Source: Prevotella sp. CAG:924
Lineage (GTDB): Bacteria; Bacteroidota; Bacteroidia; Bacteroidales; Bacteroidaceae
Direction of reading: 5' to 3'
DNA: 20,423 nucleotides
Assembly: GCA_000431975.1 (NCBI GenBank)
Contig: HF988442.1
Coordinates: forward strand, 1-20,423
How positions within the stretch are numbered: position 1 is the first letter of the stretch; every line of letters begins with the position of its first letter. The notes below the pieces were generated by a model. The model saw only the letters and a list, made by a program, of their open reading frames with translations, ran no database searches and had not been told where the DNA came from. Below, one piece after another: positions 6,972 through 16,310 of the stretch. A program made the position numbers and the translations under genes.

Positions 6972-8498
6972 TTAGAACGGTACGGCACCCGGATCGCCCC
7001 CTAGAGGATCGTCATCACCATTGATGCGCGAGCCAATGATCTCACCTCCCCCGTCAATTACATCACTGGCAAGTGGACGCAAAGCAGCATCCTCAGGATT
7101 GGTAAAGCGCGTGTACTGGCCCTCAAAGTTGAGCAACACCGTGTCGGTCTTACCCTTACGGTGCTTGGCGATGATGATCTCTGCCTTTCCCTGCAGATCG
7201 TTTCCCTTCGGGTCTGTCTTGATGCCATAATATTCTGGACGATGGACAAATACCACCATATCGGCATCCTGCTCGATGGCACCCGACTCACGCAGGTCGC
7301 TGAGCTGAGGTCGCTTACCTTCATAACCTTCTCGGTTCTCCACAGTACGATTGAGCTGTGATAGTGCCATGACAGGAATATTCAACTCCTTGGCCAGACC
7401 TTTCAACGAACGTGAGATGGTGGACACCTCCTCCTGACGGTTGCCAAAACGGATACCACTGGCATTCATCAGCTGCAGATAGTCGATCATGATCATTCGG
7501 ACACCTTTCTCACGTACCATGCGACGGGCCTTCGTACGAAGTTCAAACACCGACATAGCCGGCGTGTCATCTATATAAAGAGGTGCACCTTCGAGCTGAT
7601 GGAGATTCTTATCAAAACGCTGAAGCTCATCCGGGCGGAGCTGTCCGTTCATAATGGCCTTACCATTGATCTCACAGACATTGGAAATCAGACGGTCGAC
7701 AAGCTGTACGTTGCTCATCTCAAGAGAGAAGAAGCCAAGAGGGATACGCTGATCGACAGCAATGTTCTTCGCCAACGAAAGGGCAAACGAGGTCTTACCC
7801 ATGGCAGGACGACCGGCGATAATCACAAGATCGGAATCCTGCCAGCCTGAAGTGAGATCATCGAGCTTATTGTAACCTGTAGAGATGCCCGTCAGACCAG
7901 AAGTATTACCCATAGCCTTCTGCAGAATGTCCTGAGCCTGCCGAATCACAGGATCGATCTGCGTAAAGTCCTGTGTCATATTCTTTTGGGACAGTTCAAA
8001 CAAACTGCCTTCGGCCTTCTGCATCAGCTCATCAATATCCACAGTAGTGTCAAAGGCATCTGTCTCTAGCTGTGAGGCGAAAGAGATGAGTTGTCGGGCC
8101 ATATACTTCTGCTGAAGGATCTTGGCATGGTATTCGATATTCGCCGAGGAAGCCACATGGGAAGACAATTCGAGGATATAGTCAGTACCGCCGACCTCAT
8201 CGAAGGTACCCAGCTTCTGCAACTCGTTGGTAACCGTCATGATGTCGACAGGACGGTCATGAAGACTCAGACTCTGTATGGCTTCGAATATCTTTTGATG
8301 ACGTGGTTCGTAAAAAGTCTCCGGATGTAATTTCTCAGCCACGAGCGAGAATGCATCCTTATCTATCATCAGCGCACCGAGCACTACACGTTCCACATCA
8401 AGGGCCTGCGGCTGCAAGTGGGCGTATGTAGGATCGATGGGAGTTGACACTTTGCGGCGGGTACGCGTACCGCCTTTACTTTGTGCTGTTGTAGGCAT
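6972..8498 (-). CDS. dnaB: Replicative DNA helicase DnaB
   Basis: This 508-residue protein is the hexameric helicase that unwinds DNA at the replication fork. The N-terminal domain (about 30-130, starting PQALDVERVVLGALMIDKDAF) binds primase. The RecA-like C-terminal domain has Walker A GRPAMGKTS (K235), Walker B MIMIDYLQLM (D339) and the QLNRTVENR and LRESGAIEQDADMV segments. The tail is acidic and glycine-rich (ending DPLGGDPGAVPF). The ATG at 8498 (MPTTAQSK) is chosen over an in-frame ATG at 8546, because a -7 box at 8520-8527 would start transcription downstream of 8546. No intein is present. The gene is transcribed divergently from ispE. Confidence 0.96.
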   Translation of the reverse strand: MPTTAQSKGGTRTRRKVSTPIDPTYAHLQPQALDVERVVLGALMIDKDAFSLVAEKLHPETFYEPRHQKIFEAIQSLSLHDRPVDIMTVTNELQKLGTFDEVGGTDYILELSSHVASSANIEYHAKILQQKYMARQLISFASQLETDAFDTTVDIDELMQKAEGSLFELSQKNMTQDFTQIDPVIRQAQDILQKAMGNTSGLTGISTGYNKLDDLTSGWQDSDLVIIAGRPAMGKTSFALSLAKNIAVDQRIPLGFFSLEMSNVQLVDRLISNVCEINGKAIMNGQLRPDELQRFDKNLHQLEGAPLYIDDTPAMSVFELRTKARRMVREKGVRMIMIDYLQLMNASGIRFGNRQEEVSTISRSLKGLAKELNIPVMALSQLNRTVENREGYEGKRPQLSDLRESGAIEQDADMVVFVHRPEYYGIKTDPKGNDLQGKAEIIIAKHRKGKTDTVLLNFEGQYTRFTNPEDAALRPLASDVIDGGGEIIGSRINGDDDPLGGDPGAVPF

Positions 8499-8519
8499 AC
8501 GATCTATTTGTTTAGGGGG

Positions 8520-8527
8520 CAAAAATA
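8520..8527 (-). promoter_or_regulatory. -7 box of the dnaB promoter
   Basis: The minus strand reads TATTTTTG, fitting TAnnTTTG, 22 nt upstream of the chosen dnaB ATG. This leaves a short 5' leader. No clear -33 TTTG was seen at the usual distance. Confidence 0.6.
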
Positions 8528-8572
8528 CAAAAAATAAATCATTCATAGGACTCCCGCTCTAAGATTTTGTAT

Positions 8573-8580
8573 TATATTTG
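8573..8580 (+). promoter_or_regulatory. -7 box of the ispE promoter
   Basis: TATATTTG matches TAnnTTTG and lies 23 nt before the ispE ATG. The divergent dnaB box is only about 45 bp away. No convincing -33 element was seen. Confidence 0.6.
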
Positions 8581-8603
8581 CAGTAGAATCAATTAGTAAA
8601 ACA

Positions 8604-9446
8604 ATGATCACCTTTCCTTGTGCGAAAATCAATCTTGGTTTGAATGTCGTCGCCGAACGCACCGACGGTTACCACGACATAGAGACCGTAATGTATCCCA
8701 TCCCCCTCACCGATGCGCTAGAGATCAAGTTGATGGGTGAGGAATTTCCTTCCTCCGTGCCATGCGATCTGAAGGTCACCGGCCCTACCGCTGTCGATTG
8801 TCCCGAAGCGGATAACCTCGTCGTGAAGGCCTACAACCTGCTGGCCCACGACTTTCAGTTGCCCCGTATACATGCCCATCTCGTGAAGCGGATTCCCTCA
8901 CAGGCAGGCATGGGTGGAGGATCAGCCGACGGAGCCTTTATGATCAGACTGCTCGACGAGCGCTTCCGCCTGAATATCGGCATCTCCGAGATGGAGCGCT
9001 ATGCCGCCCGCCTCGGCAGCGACTGCCCCTTCTTCATCACCGCTGAGCCGGCCTACTGCACCGGACGAGGCGAGATCATTGAGCCGGCCGATGGACCAAG
9101 AGGTAATCTTCACGGCTACTGGATCGCAGTAGTCAAGCCTCCCGTGGCCGTCTCCACCCGCGAGGCATACGCTGCCCTGGATTGCAAGTGCCCTGCCAAG
9201 TGCTGTCACGATGTCGTACGCCAACCCATCACCACATGGCGTACCGACCTGACCAATGACTTTGAGGGCCCCATCTTTAGCCGCCATCCCCAACTGGCAC
9301 AGATCAAAGAGCGACTCTACAGTATCGGAGCAATCTATGCAGCTATGAGCGGTAGCGGATCAGCCCTCTTCGGCATCTTCCACGAAGAACCGCAAAGCCT
9401 CAACAGTCATTTCCCCGACTGCTTTACGTGGCGACATGAACTGTAA
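8604..9446 (+). CDS. ispE: 4-diphosphocytidyl-2-C-methyl-D-erythritol kinase
   Basis: The 280-residue GHMP-family kinase phosphorylates CDP-methylerythritol with ATP in the MEP (non-mevalonate) isoprenoid pathway. The N-terminal substrate segment FPCAKINLGLNV carries the catalytic lysine K8. The ATP-binding motif PSQAGMGGGS spans 98-107. D140 in LGSDCPFF corresponds to the catalytic aspartate of the family. The third GHMP motif is AAMSGSGSALFG near the C-terminus. The ATG directly precedes the conserved region, so the start is secure. It appears to be a single-gene unit with its own promoter and a downstream hairpin. Confidence 0.95.
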   Translation: MITFPCAKINLGLNVVAERTDGYHDIETVMYPIPLTDALEIKLMGEEFPSSVPCDLKVTGPTAVDCPEADNLVVKAYNLLAHDFQLPRIHAHLVKRIPSQAGMGGGSADGAFMIRLLDERFRLNIGISEMERYAARLGSDCPFFITAEPAYCTGRGEIIEPADGPRGNLHGYWIAVVKPPVAVSTREAYAALDCKCPAKCCHDVVRQPITTWRTDLTNDFEGPIFSRHPQLAQIKERLYSIGAIYAAMSGSGSALFGIFHEEPQSLNSHFPDCFTWRHEL

Positions 9447-9470
9447 CCGACGGATATACAACCTCAAATA

Positions 9471-9508
9471 CACGAAAAGACAGATCCCTCCTGATCCGTC
9501 TTTTCGTG
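9471..9508 (+). terminator. Hairpin after ispE, possible terminator
   Basis: CACGAAAAGAC-A-GATC (9471-9486) pairs with GATC-C-GTCTTTTCGTG (9493-9508): 15 bp with one A/C mismatch and a 6-nt loop. No T tract follows the stem, since the T residues lie within it, so it may act weakly or mainly as a 3'-end stabiliser. The rest of the ispE-pyrH gap (9509-9686) shows no gene or clear signal. Confidence 0.55.
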
Positions 9509-9686
9509 TGGATAACCTACCTAATGCCCCATCAGTCCGAGCCACCTTCCACTTCCTTAGATATTAGACGCATGGCTTATTAGTACTTGTCTTTGAGTCA
9601 ACGGCTGACGAGGACGGACAACTTGCGATTATGGGCTGCAGAGGGGCCTTTCCTTATCTGAAAAGAAGTATAAAAGTAAGAAAAGC

Positions 9687-9718
9687 GTTGGGAAAGAGAA
9701 ATAAATTACGTATTTTTG
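9687..9718 (+). promoter_or_regulatory. pyrH promoter
   Basis: TATTTTTG at 9711-9718 fits the -7 consensus TAnnTTTG. GTTG at 9687-9690 lies 20 nt upstream and matches three of four bases of the -33 TTTG. The chosen pyrH ATG is 27 nt downstream, so pyrH has its own promoter. Confidence 0.65.
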
Positions 9719-9745
9719 CTCTATAAAAGCAATTATCCAAACATT

Positions 9746-10456
9746 ATGGCAAGATTTAAAAGAATACTCCTAAAGCTCTCCGGCGAGAGTCTTATGGGAA
9801 AACAGAATTACGGTATTGATCCTGAACGTCTGTCCGACTATGCCCGTCAGATCAAAGAGGTGCACGATATGGGCGTACAGATCGCCATTGTCATCGGCGG
9901 TGGCAATATCTTCCGTGGCTTGAGCGGTTCGCAAAAAGGCTTCGACCGTGTGAAGGGTGATCAGATGGGCATGTGCGCCACGGTGATCAACTCCCTGGCA
10001 CTCAGTTCCGCATTGGGCGCCATCGGTGTGAAGAACAAGGTACTGACCGCCATTCGCATGGAACCTATCGGTGAGTTCTACACTAAATGGAAAGCCATCG
10101 AGGCCATGGAGCAAGGCAACATCGTGATCTGTTCTGCCGGCACAGGCAACCCCTACTTCACCACAGATACTGGCTCATCACTGCGTGGCATCGAGGTAGA
10201 AGCCGACGTGATGCTCAAGGGTACCCGTGTCGATGGCGTATATACCGCTGATCCCGAGAAAGACCCGAATGCCAAGAAGTTCCATGACATCACATATAAA
10301 GAGGTATTGGACAAGGGTCTGAAGGTAATGGACCTTACAGCCATCTGCATGTGTCAGGAAAACAATCTTCCTATCTATGTGTTCAACATGGATATTGTGG
10401 GCAACCTGAAAAAGGTGCTCGATGGTGAAGAAATCGGTACATTGGTACACAATTAA
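9746..10456 (+). CDS. pyrH: UMP kinase
   Basis: The 236-residue amino acid kinase-family enzyme phosphorylates UMP to UDP, an essential step in pyrimidine nucleotide supply. The nucleotide-binding N-terminus is RILLKLSGESLMG, followed by VIGGGNIFRG. The segment TGNPYFTTDTGSSLRGIEVEADVMLKGTRVDGVYTADPEKDPNAKKF is typical of PyrH. The ATG at 9746 is preferred. An upstream TTG at 9716 lies within the promoter's -7 box and could not be in the transcript. The frr gene that often follows pyrH is absent; a terminator comes next. Confidence 0.96.
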   Translation: MARFKRILLKLSGESLMGKQNYGIDPERLSDYARQIKEVHDMGVQIAIVIGGGNIFRGLSGSQKGFDRVKGDQMGMCATVINSLALSSALGAIGVKNKVLTAIRMEPIGEFYTKWKAIEAMEQGNIVICSAGTGNPYFTTDTGSSLRGIEVEADVMLKGTRVDGVYTADPEKDPNAKKFHDITYKEVLDKGLKVMDLTAICMCQENNLPIYVFNMDIVGNLKKVLDGEEIGTLVHN

Positions 10457-10480
10457 CATCCCGTCTTCTGAGACCTAAAG

Positions 10481-10517
10481 AAAGCGGAGAGCCCTCATTG
10501 AGCTCTCCGCTTTTTCT
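10481..10517 (+). terminator. pyrH terminator
   Basis: AAAGCGGAGAGC (10481-10492) and GCTCTCCGCTTT (10502-10513) form a 12-bp perfect stem with a 9-nt loop, followed by more T residues. It lies 24 nt past the pyrH stop, between pyrH and the convergent pssA. A short T run on the other strand suggests it might also serve pssA. Confidence 0.88.
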
Positions 10518-10577
10518 GTTCTATTTTCTTGTCCTTATTTTATTATAGAATCGTGAAAGTCGTCAATTGTTGCCATT

Positions 10578-11297
10578 CTATGAACGGACACCACTCCATT
10601 TGTTTTTAATGTAGATGATGATATTCATAATCACATACAAAGCAATGATTATGGCAAAACCATAAAGTTGGAAGAAGATCAGCAACAACGCACTGACCAC
10701 AAGGAAGGTGTATCGCAACTCATTGCCTTTCCATCCCCAATGCTTGAATTTCAATGCGAACATTGGAATCTCGCTGACCAAGAGATAGCAACTCACCAGC
10801 ATAAGCACTAGCAACCACAAACCGCCTGTCCGCTGATCGGGCATCTGCTCACTACGTGCTAAGATCAGAGCTGCCCAGAAAAGGGCGTTGGCAGGGGTTG
10901 CCAGGCCGATGAAGCCCATTGTCTGCCGTTCGTCCAGGTTGAACTTAGCCAGGCGAAGGGCAGAGAAGGCTGCCATGATGAAGGCACAGCCCGCCAGAAT
11001 GTTCTGGTAGGGCTGCAGGAAAGCCGGGAACACGCACGCCTGCAACTCTGCGAAGAGTATTGCGGAGGGTGCCATGCCGAACGTGATGTCATCGGCCAGC
11101 GAATCCAGCTCCTTGCCTATGGGCGAAGGCACGTGCAACAGACGGGCCGACATGCCATCAAAGAAATCAAATACCGCTCCGACAATGATCATTACCATTG
11201 CCCACAGGGGTGAACCGTAGAATGCAAAGACCGTAGCGATACATCCGGAGATGAGGTTACAGCATGTCAGCGTGTTAGGTATATGTTTCCTTATCAT
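10578..11297 (-). CDS. pssA: CDP-diacylglycerol-serine O-phosphatidyltransferase
   Basis: The 239-residue integral membrane enzyme makes phosphatidylserine from CDP-diacylglycerol and serine. The CDP-alcohol phosphatidyltransferase signature is present in full at roughly 43-68: D-G-x2-A-R-x8-G-x3-D-x3-D in FDGMSARLLHVPSPIGKELDSLAD. Several hydrophobic spans follow, including LWLLVLMLVSCYLLV and ALLLIFFQLYGFAIIIALYVIMNIIIYI. The N-terminus RKHIPNTLTCCNLISG is typical of PssA. The gene starts 1 nt after the psd stop (TAAGATG), so the two enzymes that act in sequence are probably co-translated. Confidence 0.95.
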   Translation of the reverse strand: MIRKHIPNTLTCCNLISGCIATVFAFYGSPLWAMVMIIVGAVFDFFDGMSARLLHVPSPIGKELDSLADDITFGMAPSAILFAELQACVFPAFLQPYQNILAGCAFIMAAFSALRLAKFNLDERQTMGFIGLATPANALFWAALILARSEQMPDQRTGGLWLLVLMLVSCYLLVSEIPMFALKFKHWGWKGNELRYTFLVVSALLLIFFQLYGFAIIIALYVIMNIIIYIKNKWSGVRS

Positions 11298-11298
11298 C

Positions 11299-11997
11299 TT
11301 ATTTCTTCAGTTTTGCAATCACAGTGAGGTCTCCCGTCGTCTTCTGACCCATCTTGACGCACACCTCAGCATCCAGTGGCAGAAAGACGTCGACACGGCT
11401 ACCCAACTTGATAAATCCTAAATGCTCGTCTATATAGCATTCCTCACCTTCCTTTGCATAAGTGACAATACGACGCGCCACAGCTCCCGCTATCTGCCGG
11501 CAGAGCACATCCGTACCATCATCAGTAGTGATCATCACATCGGCACGCTCATTTTCCTCACTGGCTTTTGGCAGCCACGCCTTGTGATAATTGCCATTCT
11601 GATGTTTCACAAATTTTATCTTACCGTCTACTGGGAACCAGTTGGCATGTACATTAAAAAGGCTCATGAAAATGCTGATCATCAAGCGTTTATCATGAAA
11701 ATACTCATTCTCCTCCACTTCCTCAATCACTACGATCTTACCGTCTGCGGGAGCAACTACAAGGCCGGATGTATCCTCCACATTGAGATAACGCACAGGA
11801 CACTGATAGAAATTGAGGACGATAAGGTACACGACAGCGGCGATTACAAAAAAGACACCTGCCGGCCACTTGGTATCAAACCCATACCACAAAGCGGCCG
11901 TAATGACCACCAAGGCTATCAGGCTGTAGACCAAAGTATCGGTTCCTTCTCGATGTATTCTGATTTTTTTTAGTTTTCTTATTTTATTGCCTACCAT
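11299..11997 (-). CDS. psd: Phosphatidylserine decarboxylase proenzyme
   Basis: This 232-residue proenzyme converts phosphatidylserine to phosphatidylethanolamine. Self-cleavage is expected at G199-S200 in the motif FIKLGSRVDVF. S200 would become the pyruvoyl group, leaving a short alpha chain of about 33 residues. A hydrophobic N-terminal pair of spans (about 22-60, with LIALVVITAALWYG and VFFVIAAVVYLIV) anchors it to the membrane. Its length fits the short bacterial Psd type. The ATG at 11997 is chosen because the promoter -7 box (12030-12037) lies downstream of the alternative in-frame ATG at 12042. It is the first gene of the psd-pssA pair. Confidence 0.94.
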   Translation of the reverse strand: MVGNKIRKLKKIRIHREGTDTLVYSLIALVVITAALWYGFDTKWPAGVFFVIAAVVYLIVLNFYQCPVRYLNVEDTSGLVVAPADGKIVVIEEVEENEYFHDKRLMISIFMSLFNVHANWFPVDGKIKFVKHQNGNYHKAWLPKASEENERADVMITTDDGTDVLCRQIAGAVARRIVTYAKEGEECYIDEHLGFIKLGSRVDVFLPLDAEVCVKMGQKTTGDLTVIAKLKK

Positions 11998-12029
11998 AGG
12001 TAATAGAGTAATAGTATACGTATTTCGTG

Positions 12030-12060
12030 CAAAGATAGTCATTTTACATCAACCGACAAA
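12030..12060 (-). promoter_or_regulatory. psd-pssA promoter
   Basis: On the minus strand TTTG (12060-12057), a 19-nt spacer and TATCTTTG (12037-12030) match both parts of the Bacteroidota consensus TTTG-N19-21-TAnnTTTG. This is the best promoter match in the window and decides the psd start codon. Confidence 0.82.
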
Positions 12061-12101
12061 TTTATTTCGCATAAAACTGCATCTTTTAAAATATTTAGTT
12101 G

Positions 12102-12109
12102 TACTTTTG
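12102..12109 (+). promoter_or_regulatory. -7 box of the hybrid sensor gene promoter
   Basis: TACTTTTG fits TAnnTTTG and lies 21 nt before the ATG at 12131. No good -33 TTTG is present at the usual spacing. The divergent psd promoter ends about 40 bp away. Confidence 0.62.
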
Positions 12110-12130
12110 CACCCAATCTGGATTTATACA

Positions 12131-15100
12131 ATGAAACAGACCATCTTAACATTTCTGCTATTACTGACATTTCATATTTCGGCACGAGCCCAGATGTTTA
12201 AAATGCTTACTGCTGACAATCAGTTGTCCAGCAGTATGGTCAATACCATTTACCAAGATCGTGAAGGAGAGGTCTGGATCGGCTCACAGAATGGTCTGAC
12301 ACGTTACAATGGGGCAGCCTTCCGCACATATCGTGAAAACGACCTTCCTTCACGCGGGCTCATCAACAGCTATGTCAACGCCCTCTATGAAGATCACCAA
12401 GGACATCTGTTCATAGGCACCTTAAAGGGCCTGCAAGTCTATGACCGGGCTACGGATTATTTTCAAACCATTCCTGCCGACAACAAGGAGAGACGTAACA
12501 TATCTTCGATTATCCAGCGCGCCAATGGCGACCTGCTTGCCGCCTCGATCGGTGGAGGACTTTACCGTATCATCCAACGTGACGGCCAATTCTATGCCCA
12601 CTACTTGCCAAAGTTCTCTCCCAGTAAATATATTTATACTATCTACGAAGACAAGCACCATACTTTATGGGTATTGACAAACGACAATGGCATCTTCTGC
12701 TATCCTCGCCATGGACGGGCATATCACTTTCCCGAATCGGTGACCAGCACGCCGATGGCTATCTGCCAGGACAATAAGGGCACTTTATACGTGGGCAGCC
12801 AGAAAGGCCTCTATCAGTACAACTATACCAAGCGTACATTCCTTCAAATTCCTCTTCCTAATAATATCCAATCCGCCATCACCTCTCTATATGCCAAAGG
12901 CGACAAGCTATTGATCGGTACCGACGGAAACGGAGTGCTGATTTATCAGCCGTCCACACATCATTTCCGTCAGGAAAATATACATACGCTTGATTTCGAT
13001 CTTCAACGATCCAAGGTACATGCCATCACCCAAGACCGTCAGGGCAATTATTGGCTCGGTTTGTTTCAAAAGGGAGTGATCATCCTCCCAAAGACGGCAT
13101 CCCGATTCCAGTATATAGGTTATAAATCGGCTACGCAAAATATCATCGGTTCGTGCTGTATCATGTCGATAGCTTCCTCACAGGACGGAACGATATGGAT
13201 AGGTACCGACAACGATGGCCTCTACGGCATTGGACCTGACGGCCATCAACGGGCCCATTTCGCTCCTTCCAACTCTGGAGGCGCGCATACCATCAGTCCT
13301 ACCGTGATGGCCATTTGTGCCGACAGTCGCGGCTCGTTATGGTTGGGATTCTATCAGAACGGACTCGCACGCATCAACCCCTCTACCGGATATTGTGATT
13401 ATATCCATCTGCCGGGATTCACAAAATATCGTGATGCCGAGCATGTGTTCAGCATCGTCGAGGACCATCATCAGCATCTATGGATCGGCACTCACGGCGG
13501 CGGTCTCTACCGATTGGATCTAACCACCAACAAAGTGATCGAAGCCAACAAAACATACAAGATAACCAACAAGAGCATCAACTATAAATTTATTTCCTGC
13601 CTGTTGCCTACCCGCGATGATCATTTATACATCGGTACCTACGATGGTCTTGGATGTCTGAACCTGCGCACAGGCAAGTTCAATAACACCTATAAAGGTA
13701 ACCGATTTTTACGCGGACAAACGATCTATTGTCTGAAGGAAGACCGACAAGGCATAATATGGATTGGCACCACACGAGGACTATACCAGTTGAATCCCCG
13801 TACACACAAGATCCGCCATTATGGCATAGCTGACGGACTTCCCAGTACAACCATTGCTTCTATTGAAGAAGACGCACAGGGACAGTTGTGGATCAGCACC
13901 CAGCACGGGCTGAGCTGCCTCAATCGTCAGCGTACCACCTTCTACAACTATTATGCCGGTGACGGCCTTCAAGGCAATGAATTTTCCAATGGAGCCAGTT
14001 GCGCTATCCGTGACTTACTCTTCTTTGGCGGAACGGGTGGAGTCACGTATTTCCGACCTGGAGCCATCGCTCCCCATGCCTTCCGACCCGACATCCGTAT
14101 CATCAGTTTTTATGTCAACAATCAGGCTGTTCACGCAGGAATGCAGTCTGGCGGTAAAGATATTATCGATTGTGCAGTAGAACAGGCAGATCACTTCCAT
14201 TTGTCCTACCACGACAACAGCTTCAGTATCGAGTTTTCCGCCATGCAGCTCTATAGCCCGGAGCGTATCGTCTATGAATACTCTATGGATGATGACGCAT
14301 GGATCGCCCTACAGCCGGGTGTCAACCGCGTAAGCTTTGTCAATCTTTCGTCCGGGGCCCACCATTTCCGCGTCCGTGCCCGCAACAACGATTCTTACTC
14401 TTCCATCCGTGAGATCACTGTGATCATCACACCGCCTTGGTATGCTTCATGGTGGGCTTACACGCTCTATCTGCTGCTGTTCATCACCGCCATCGTTCTC
14501 TACCTGCGCTATCGTCAACAACGCTATGAGATGGAAGTGGAGATCATGGAACAACAACATCACAAACAGATGAATGAAGCCCGTCTGCAGATGTTTACCG
14601 ATATCACCCATGAGATCCGTACACCTATGACACTCATCATGTCACCTTTGGAGAAGCTCATGGCCATCGACCACGATGACGTGCGTCACCGTTACTATCT
14701 CACCATCTATCACAATGTCGAGCGTATCCTCGCCCTGGTAAACCAGATGATGGACATTCGCAAGATCGAACGCGGACAGATGCAGCTACAATTCACAGCT
14801 ACCGAAATTGTCGCTTATATTCGCGACATCTGCCACTCATTCGAATATCAGGCACAGAACAGAGGAATCGACTTTCATTTCCACACTGAGATATCCTCAC
14901 AGGAAGTATGGATCGATCCTCATCATTTCGACAAGGTGATTATCAATGTGCTCTCCAACGCCTTCAAATACACACCAAAGGGCGGACGCGTTGATGTAAA
15001 AATCCTAGGGATCACCTTACCATCCATAGAGAACCATAACGGCACACTGACGATCGTCATCAGCGATACAGGGACAGGTATCCGTCCCGAAGATCTCAAC

Positions 15101-16246
15101 CGTATCTTCGACCGTTTCTATCAGGGTCGTCGCGGACTTCGTATGTCGGTGATGGGCACCGGTGTCGGTCTGCATCTCACCCGGTCACTCATGGACCTGC
15201 ACCACGGCACCATCACGGCCGCCAACAATACAGAAGGACCGGGCTGTCACTTCACCATCACGCTACCGCTGGGACATGCCCATCTGAAAAGCACCGAGAT
15301 GGTGACGCCAACCCGGAAACAGATTTCGGAAACACAAGGTGATTATGACAATAGGTTATCAGACGACAATAGCGTGACATCAGTTTCCGATGAAGATCCT
15401 ACAGCTCGTATTGCCATCGATGCGCTCTCTCCGGCTGTTGATGTGCAAGACTGCCAACAGTCGAAAACCCGCTACCACGTCCTCGTAGTGGAAGATGACG
15501 AAGAAATACGTCGATACATCTGTGAGGAACTGGGGGCCGACTTCCACATGCATGAGTGTAATAATGGTGAGGATGCTCTGAATTATGTACTCCGTCAGAA
15601 GCCCGACCTGGTCATTTCCGATGTAATGATGCCGGGAATGGACGGATTTACTCTTTGTTCAAAAATCAAACACAACATAAACGTCAATGAGACTCCGGTG
15701 ATTCTCCTCACGGCTAAGACACAAGAGCGCGACAACATAGAAGGTCTCGCCCAAGGTGCCGACGCCTATATCACTAAACCATTCAGCGTAGCAGTACTGC
15801 GGTCGACCTGTTTCAACCTCATCCGTGTACGTATGCTGCTACGCCACAATTACAGTGGACAACAGGAACAACAGGATAAGGTTGAACAGCTGGAGTTGGA
15901 CACTCCCGATAAGCAACTGATGGACCGCATCATGAAAGTCATCAATGAGAACATGAGCAATCAGCAGTTCACCGTTGAGATGCTTGCAGACAAAGTCGGT
16001 ATCAGCAGAGTTCACCTGCACCGTAAGATGAAGGAACTCACCTCACAGACCACCCGCGACTTTATTAAGAATGTACGGTTGCGACAGGCTGCCCAATTGC
16101 TTAAGGCCCGGCATCAGAATATCAGCGAGGTTGCCTACATGACTGGATTCACCTCCGCCGCCCATTTCTCCACTGCATTCAAGTCGCTTTATGGGGTTAC
16201 GCCTACTGAGTACATGAATGAAAGCGAAAAGACCGACAACGTATAA
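12131..16246 (+). CDS. Hybrid two-component system sensor/regulator
   Basis: This 1371-residue protein joins sensor and transcription factor in one chain. A signal peptide (1-21, ending ARAQ) leads into a periplasmic beta-propeller region (about 25-690) with many repeats of the form GxxWIGTxxGLxxxxP. A Y_Y_Y domain (about 705-770) and one membrane span (about 774-794) follow. The cytoplasmic part has a HisKA domain with H827 in THEIRTP and an HATPase with N943 (NVLSNAFKYT) and D979 (DTGTGI). A linker of about 55 residues leads to a receiver with phospho-acceptor D1164 (VISDVMMPGMDGF), then an AraC-type double helix-turn-helix (about 1263-1371). All key residues are present. Such proteins bind oligosaccharides in the periplasm and switch on nearby degradation genes; here these are probably the GH43-esterase operon. 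The ligand is likely a xylan-type oligosaccharide, by context only. The ATG at 12131 is set by the signal peptide and promoter. Confidence 0.95.
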   Translation: MKQTILTFLLLLTFHISARAQMFKMLTADNQLSSSMVNTIYQDREGEVWIGSQNGLTRYNGAAFRTYRENDLPSRGLINSYVNALYEDHQGHLFIGTLKGLQVYDRATDYFQTIPADNKERRNISSIIQRANGDLLAASIGGGLYRIIQRDGQFYAHYLPKFSPSKYIYTIYEDKHHTLWVLTNDNGIFCYPRHGRAYHFPESVTSTPMAICQDNKGTLYVGSQKGLYQYNYTKRTFLQIPLPNNIQSAITSLYAKGDKLLIGTDGNGVLIYQPSTHHFRQENIHTLDFDLQRSKVHAITQDRQGNYWLGLFQKGVIILPKTASRFQYIGYKSATQNIIGSCCIMSIASSQDGTIWIGTDNDGLYGIGPDGHQRAHFAPSNSGGAHTISPTVMAICADSRGSLWLGFYQNGLARINPSTGYCDYIHLPGFTKYRDAEHVFSIVEDHHQHLWIGTHGGGLYRLDLTTNKVIEANKTYKITNKSINYKFISCLLPTRDDHLYIGTYDGLGCLNLRTGKFNNTYKGNRFLRGQTIYCLKEDRQGIIWIGTTRGLYQLNPRTHKIRHYGIADGLPSTTIASIEEDAQGQLWISTQHGLSCLNRQRTTFYNYYAGDGLQGNEFSNGASCAIRDLLFFGGTGGVTYFRPGAIAPHAFRPDIRIISFYVNNQAVHAGMQSGGKDIIDCAVEQADHFHLSYHDNSFSIEFSAMQLYSPERIVYEYSMDDDAWIALQPGVNRVSFVNLSSGAHHFRVRARNNDSYSSIREITVIITPPWYASWWAYTLYLLLFITAIVLYLRYRQQRYEMEVEIMEQQHHKQMNEARLQMFTDITHEIRTPMTLIMSPLEKLMAIDHDDVRHRYYLTIYHNVERILALVNQMMDIRKIERGQMQLQFTATEIVAYIRDICHSFEYQAQNRGIDFHFHTEISSQEVWIDPHHFDKVIINVLSNAFKYTPKGGRVDVKILGITLPSIENHNGTLTIVISDTGTGIRPEDLNRIFDRFYQGRRGLRMSVMGTGVGLHLTRSLMDLHHGTITAANNTEGPGCHFTITLPLGHAHLKSTEMVTPTRKQISETQGDYDNRLSDDNSVTSVSDEDPTARIAIDALSPAVDVQDCQQSKTRYHVLVVEDDEEIRRYICEELGADFHMHECNNGEDALNYVLRQKPDLVISDVMMPGMDGFTLCSKIKHNINVNETPVILLTAKTQERDNIEGLAQGADAYITKPFSVAVLRSTCFNLIRVRMLLRHNYSGQQEQQDKVEQLELDTPDKQLMDRIMKVINENMSNQQFTVEMLADKVGISRVHLHRKMKELTSQTTRDFIKNVRLRQAAQLLKARHQNISEVAYMTGFTSAAHFSTAFKSLYGVTPTEYMNESEKTDNV

Positions 16247-16258
16247 ATAATCCATAAT

Positions 16259-16294
16259 AAGAGAGGGAGAGGACCTTGTTTCTCTCCCTCTCTT
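16259..16294 (+). terminator. Terminator after the hybrid sensor gene
   Basis: AAGAGAGGGAGAG (16259-16271) and CTCTCCCTCTCTT (16282-16294) form a 13-bp perfect stem with a 10-nt loop, 12 nt past the stop. The following T residues are sparse (GTTGATTTC), so efficiency is uncertain. It separates the regulator from the enzyme operon. Confidence 0.72.
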
Positions 16295-16310
16295 GTTGAT
16301 TTCAGCTCCT

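Noticed and set aside
11987..12130. Upstream 48-codon extension of the hybrid sensor frame
   Set aside because: It spans both divergent promoters, and the ATG at 12131 starts a proper signal peptide.
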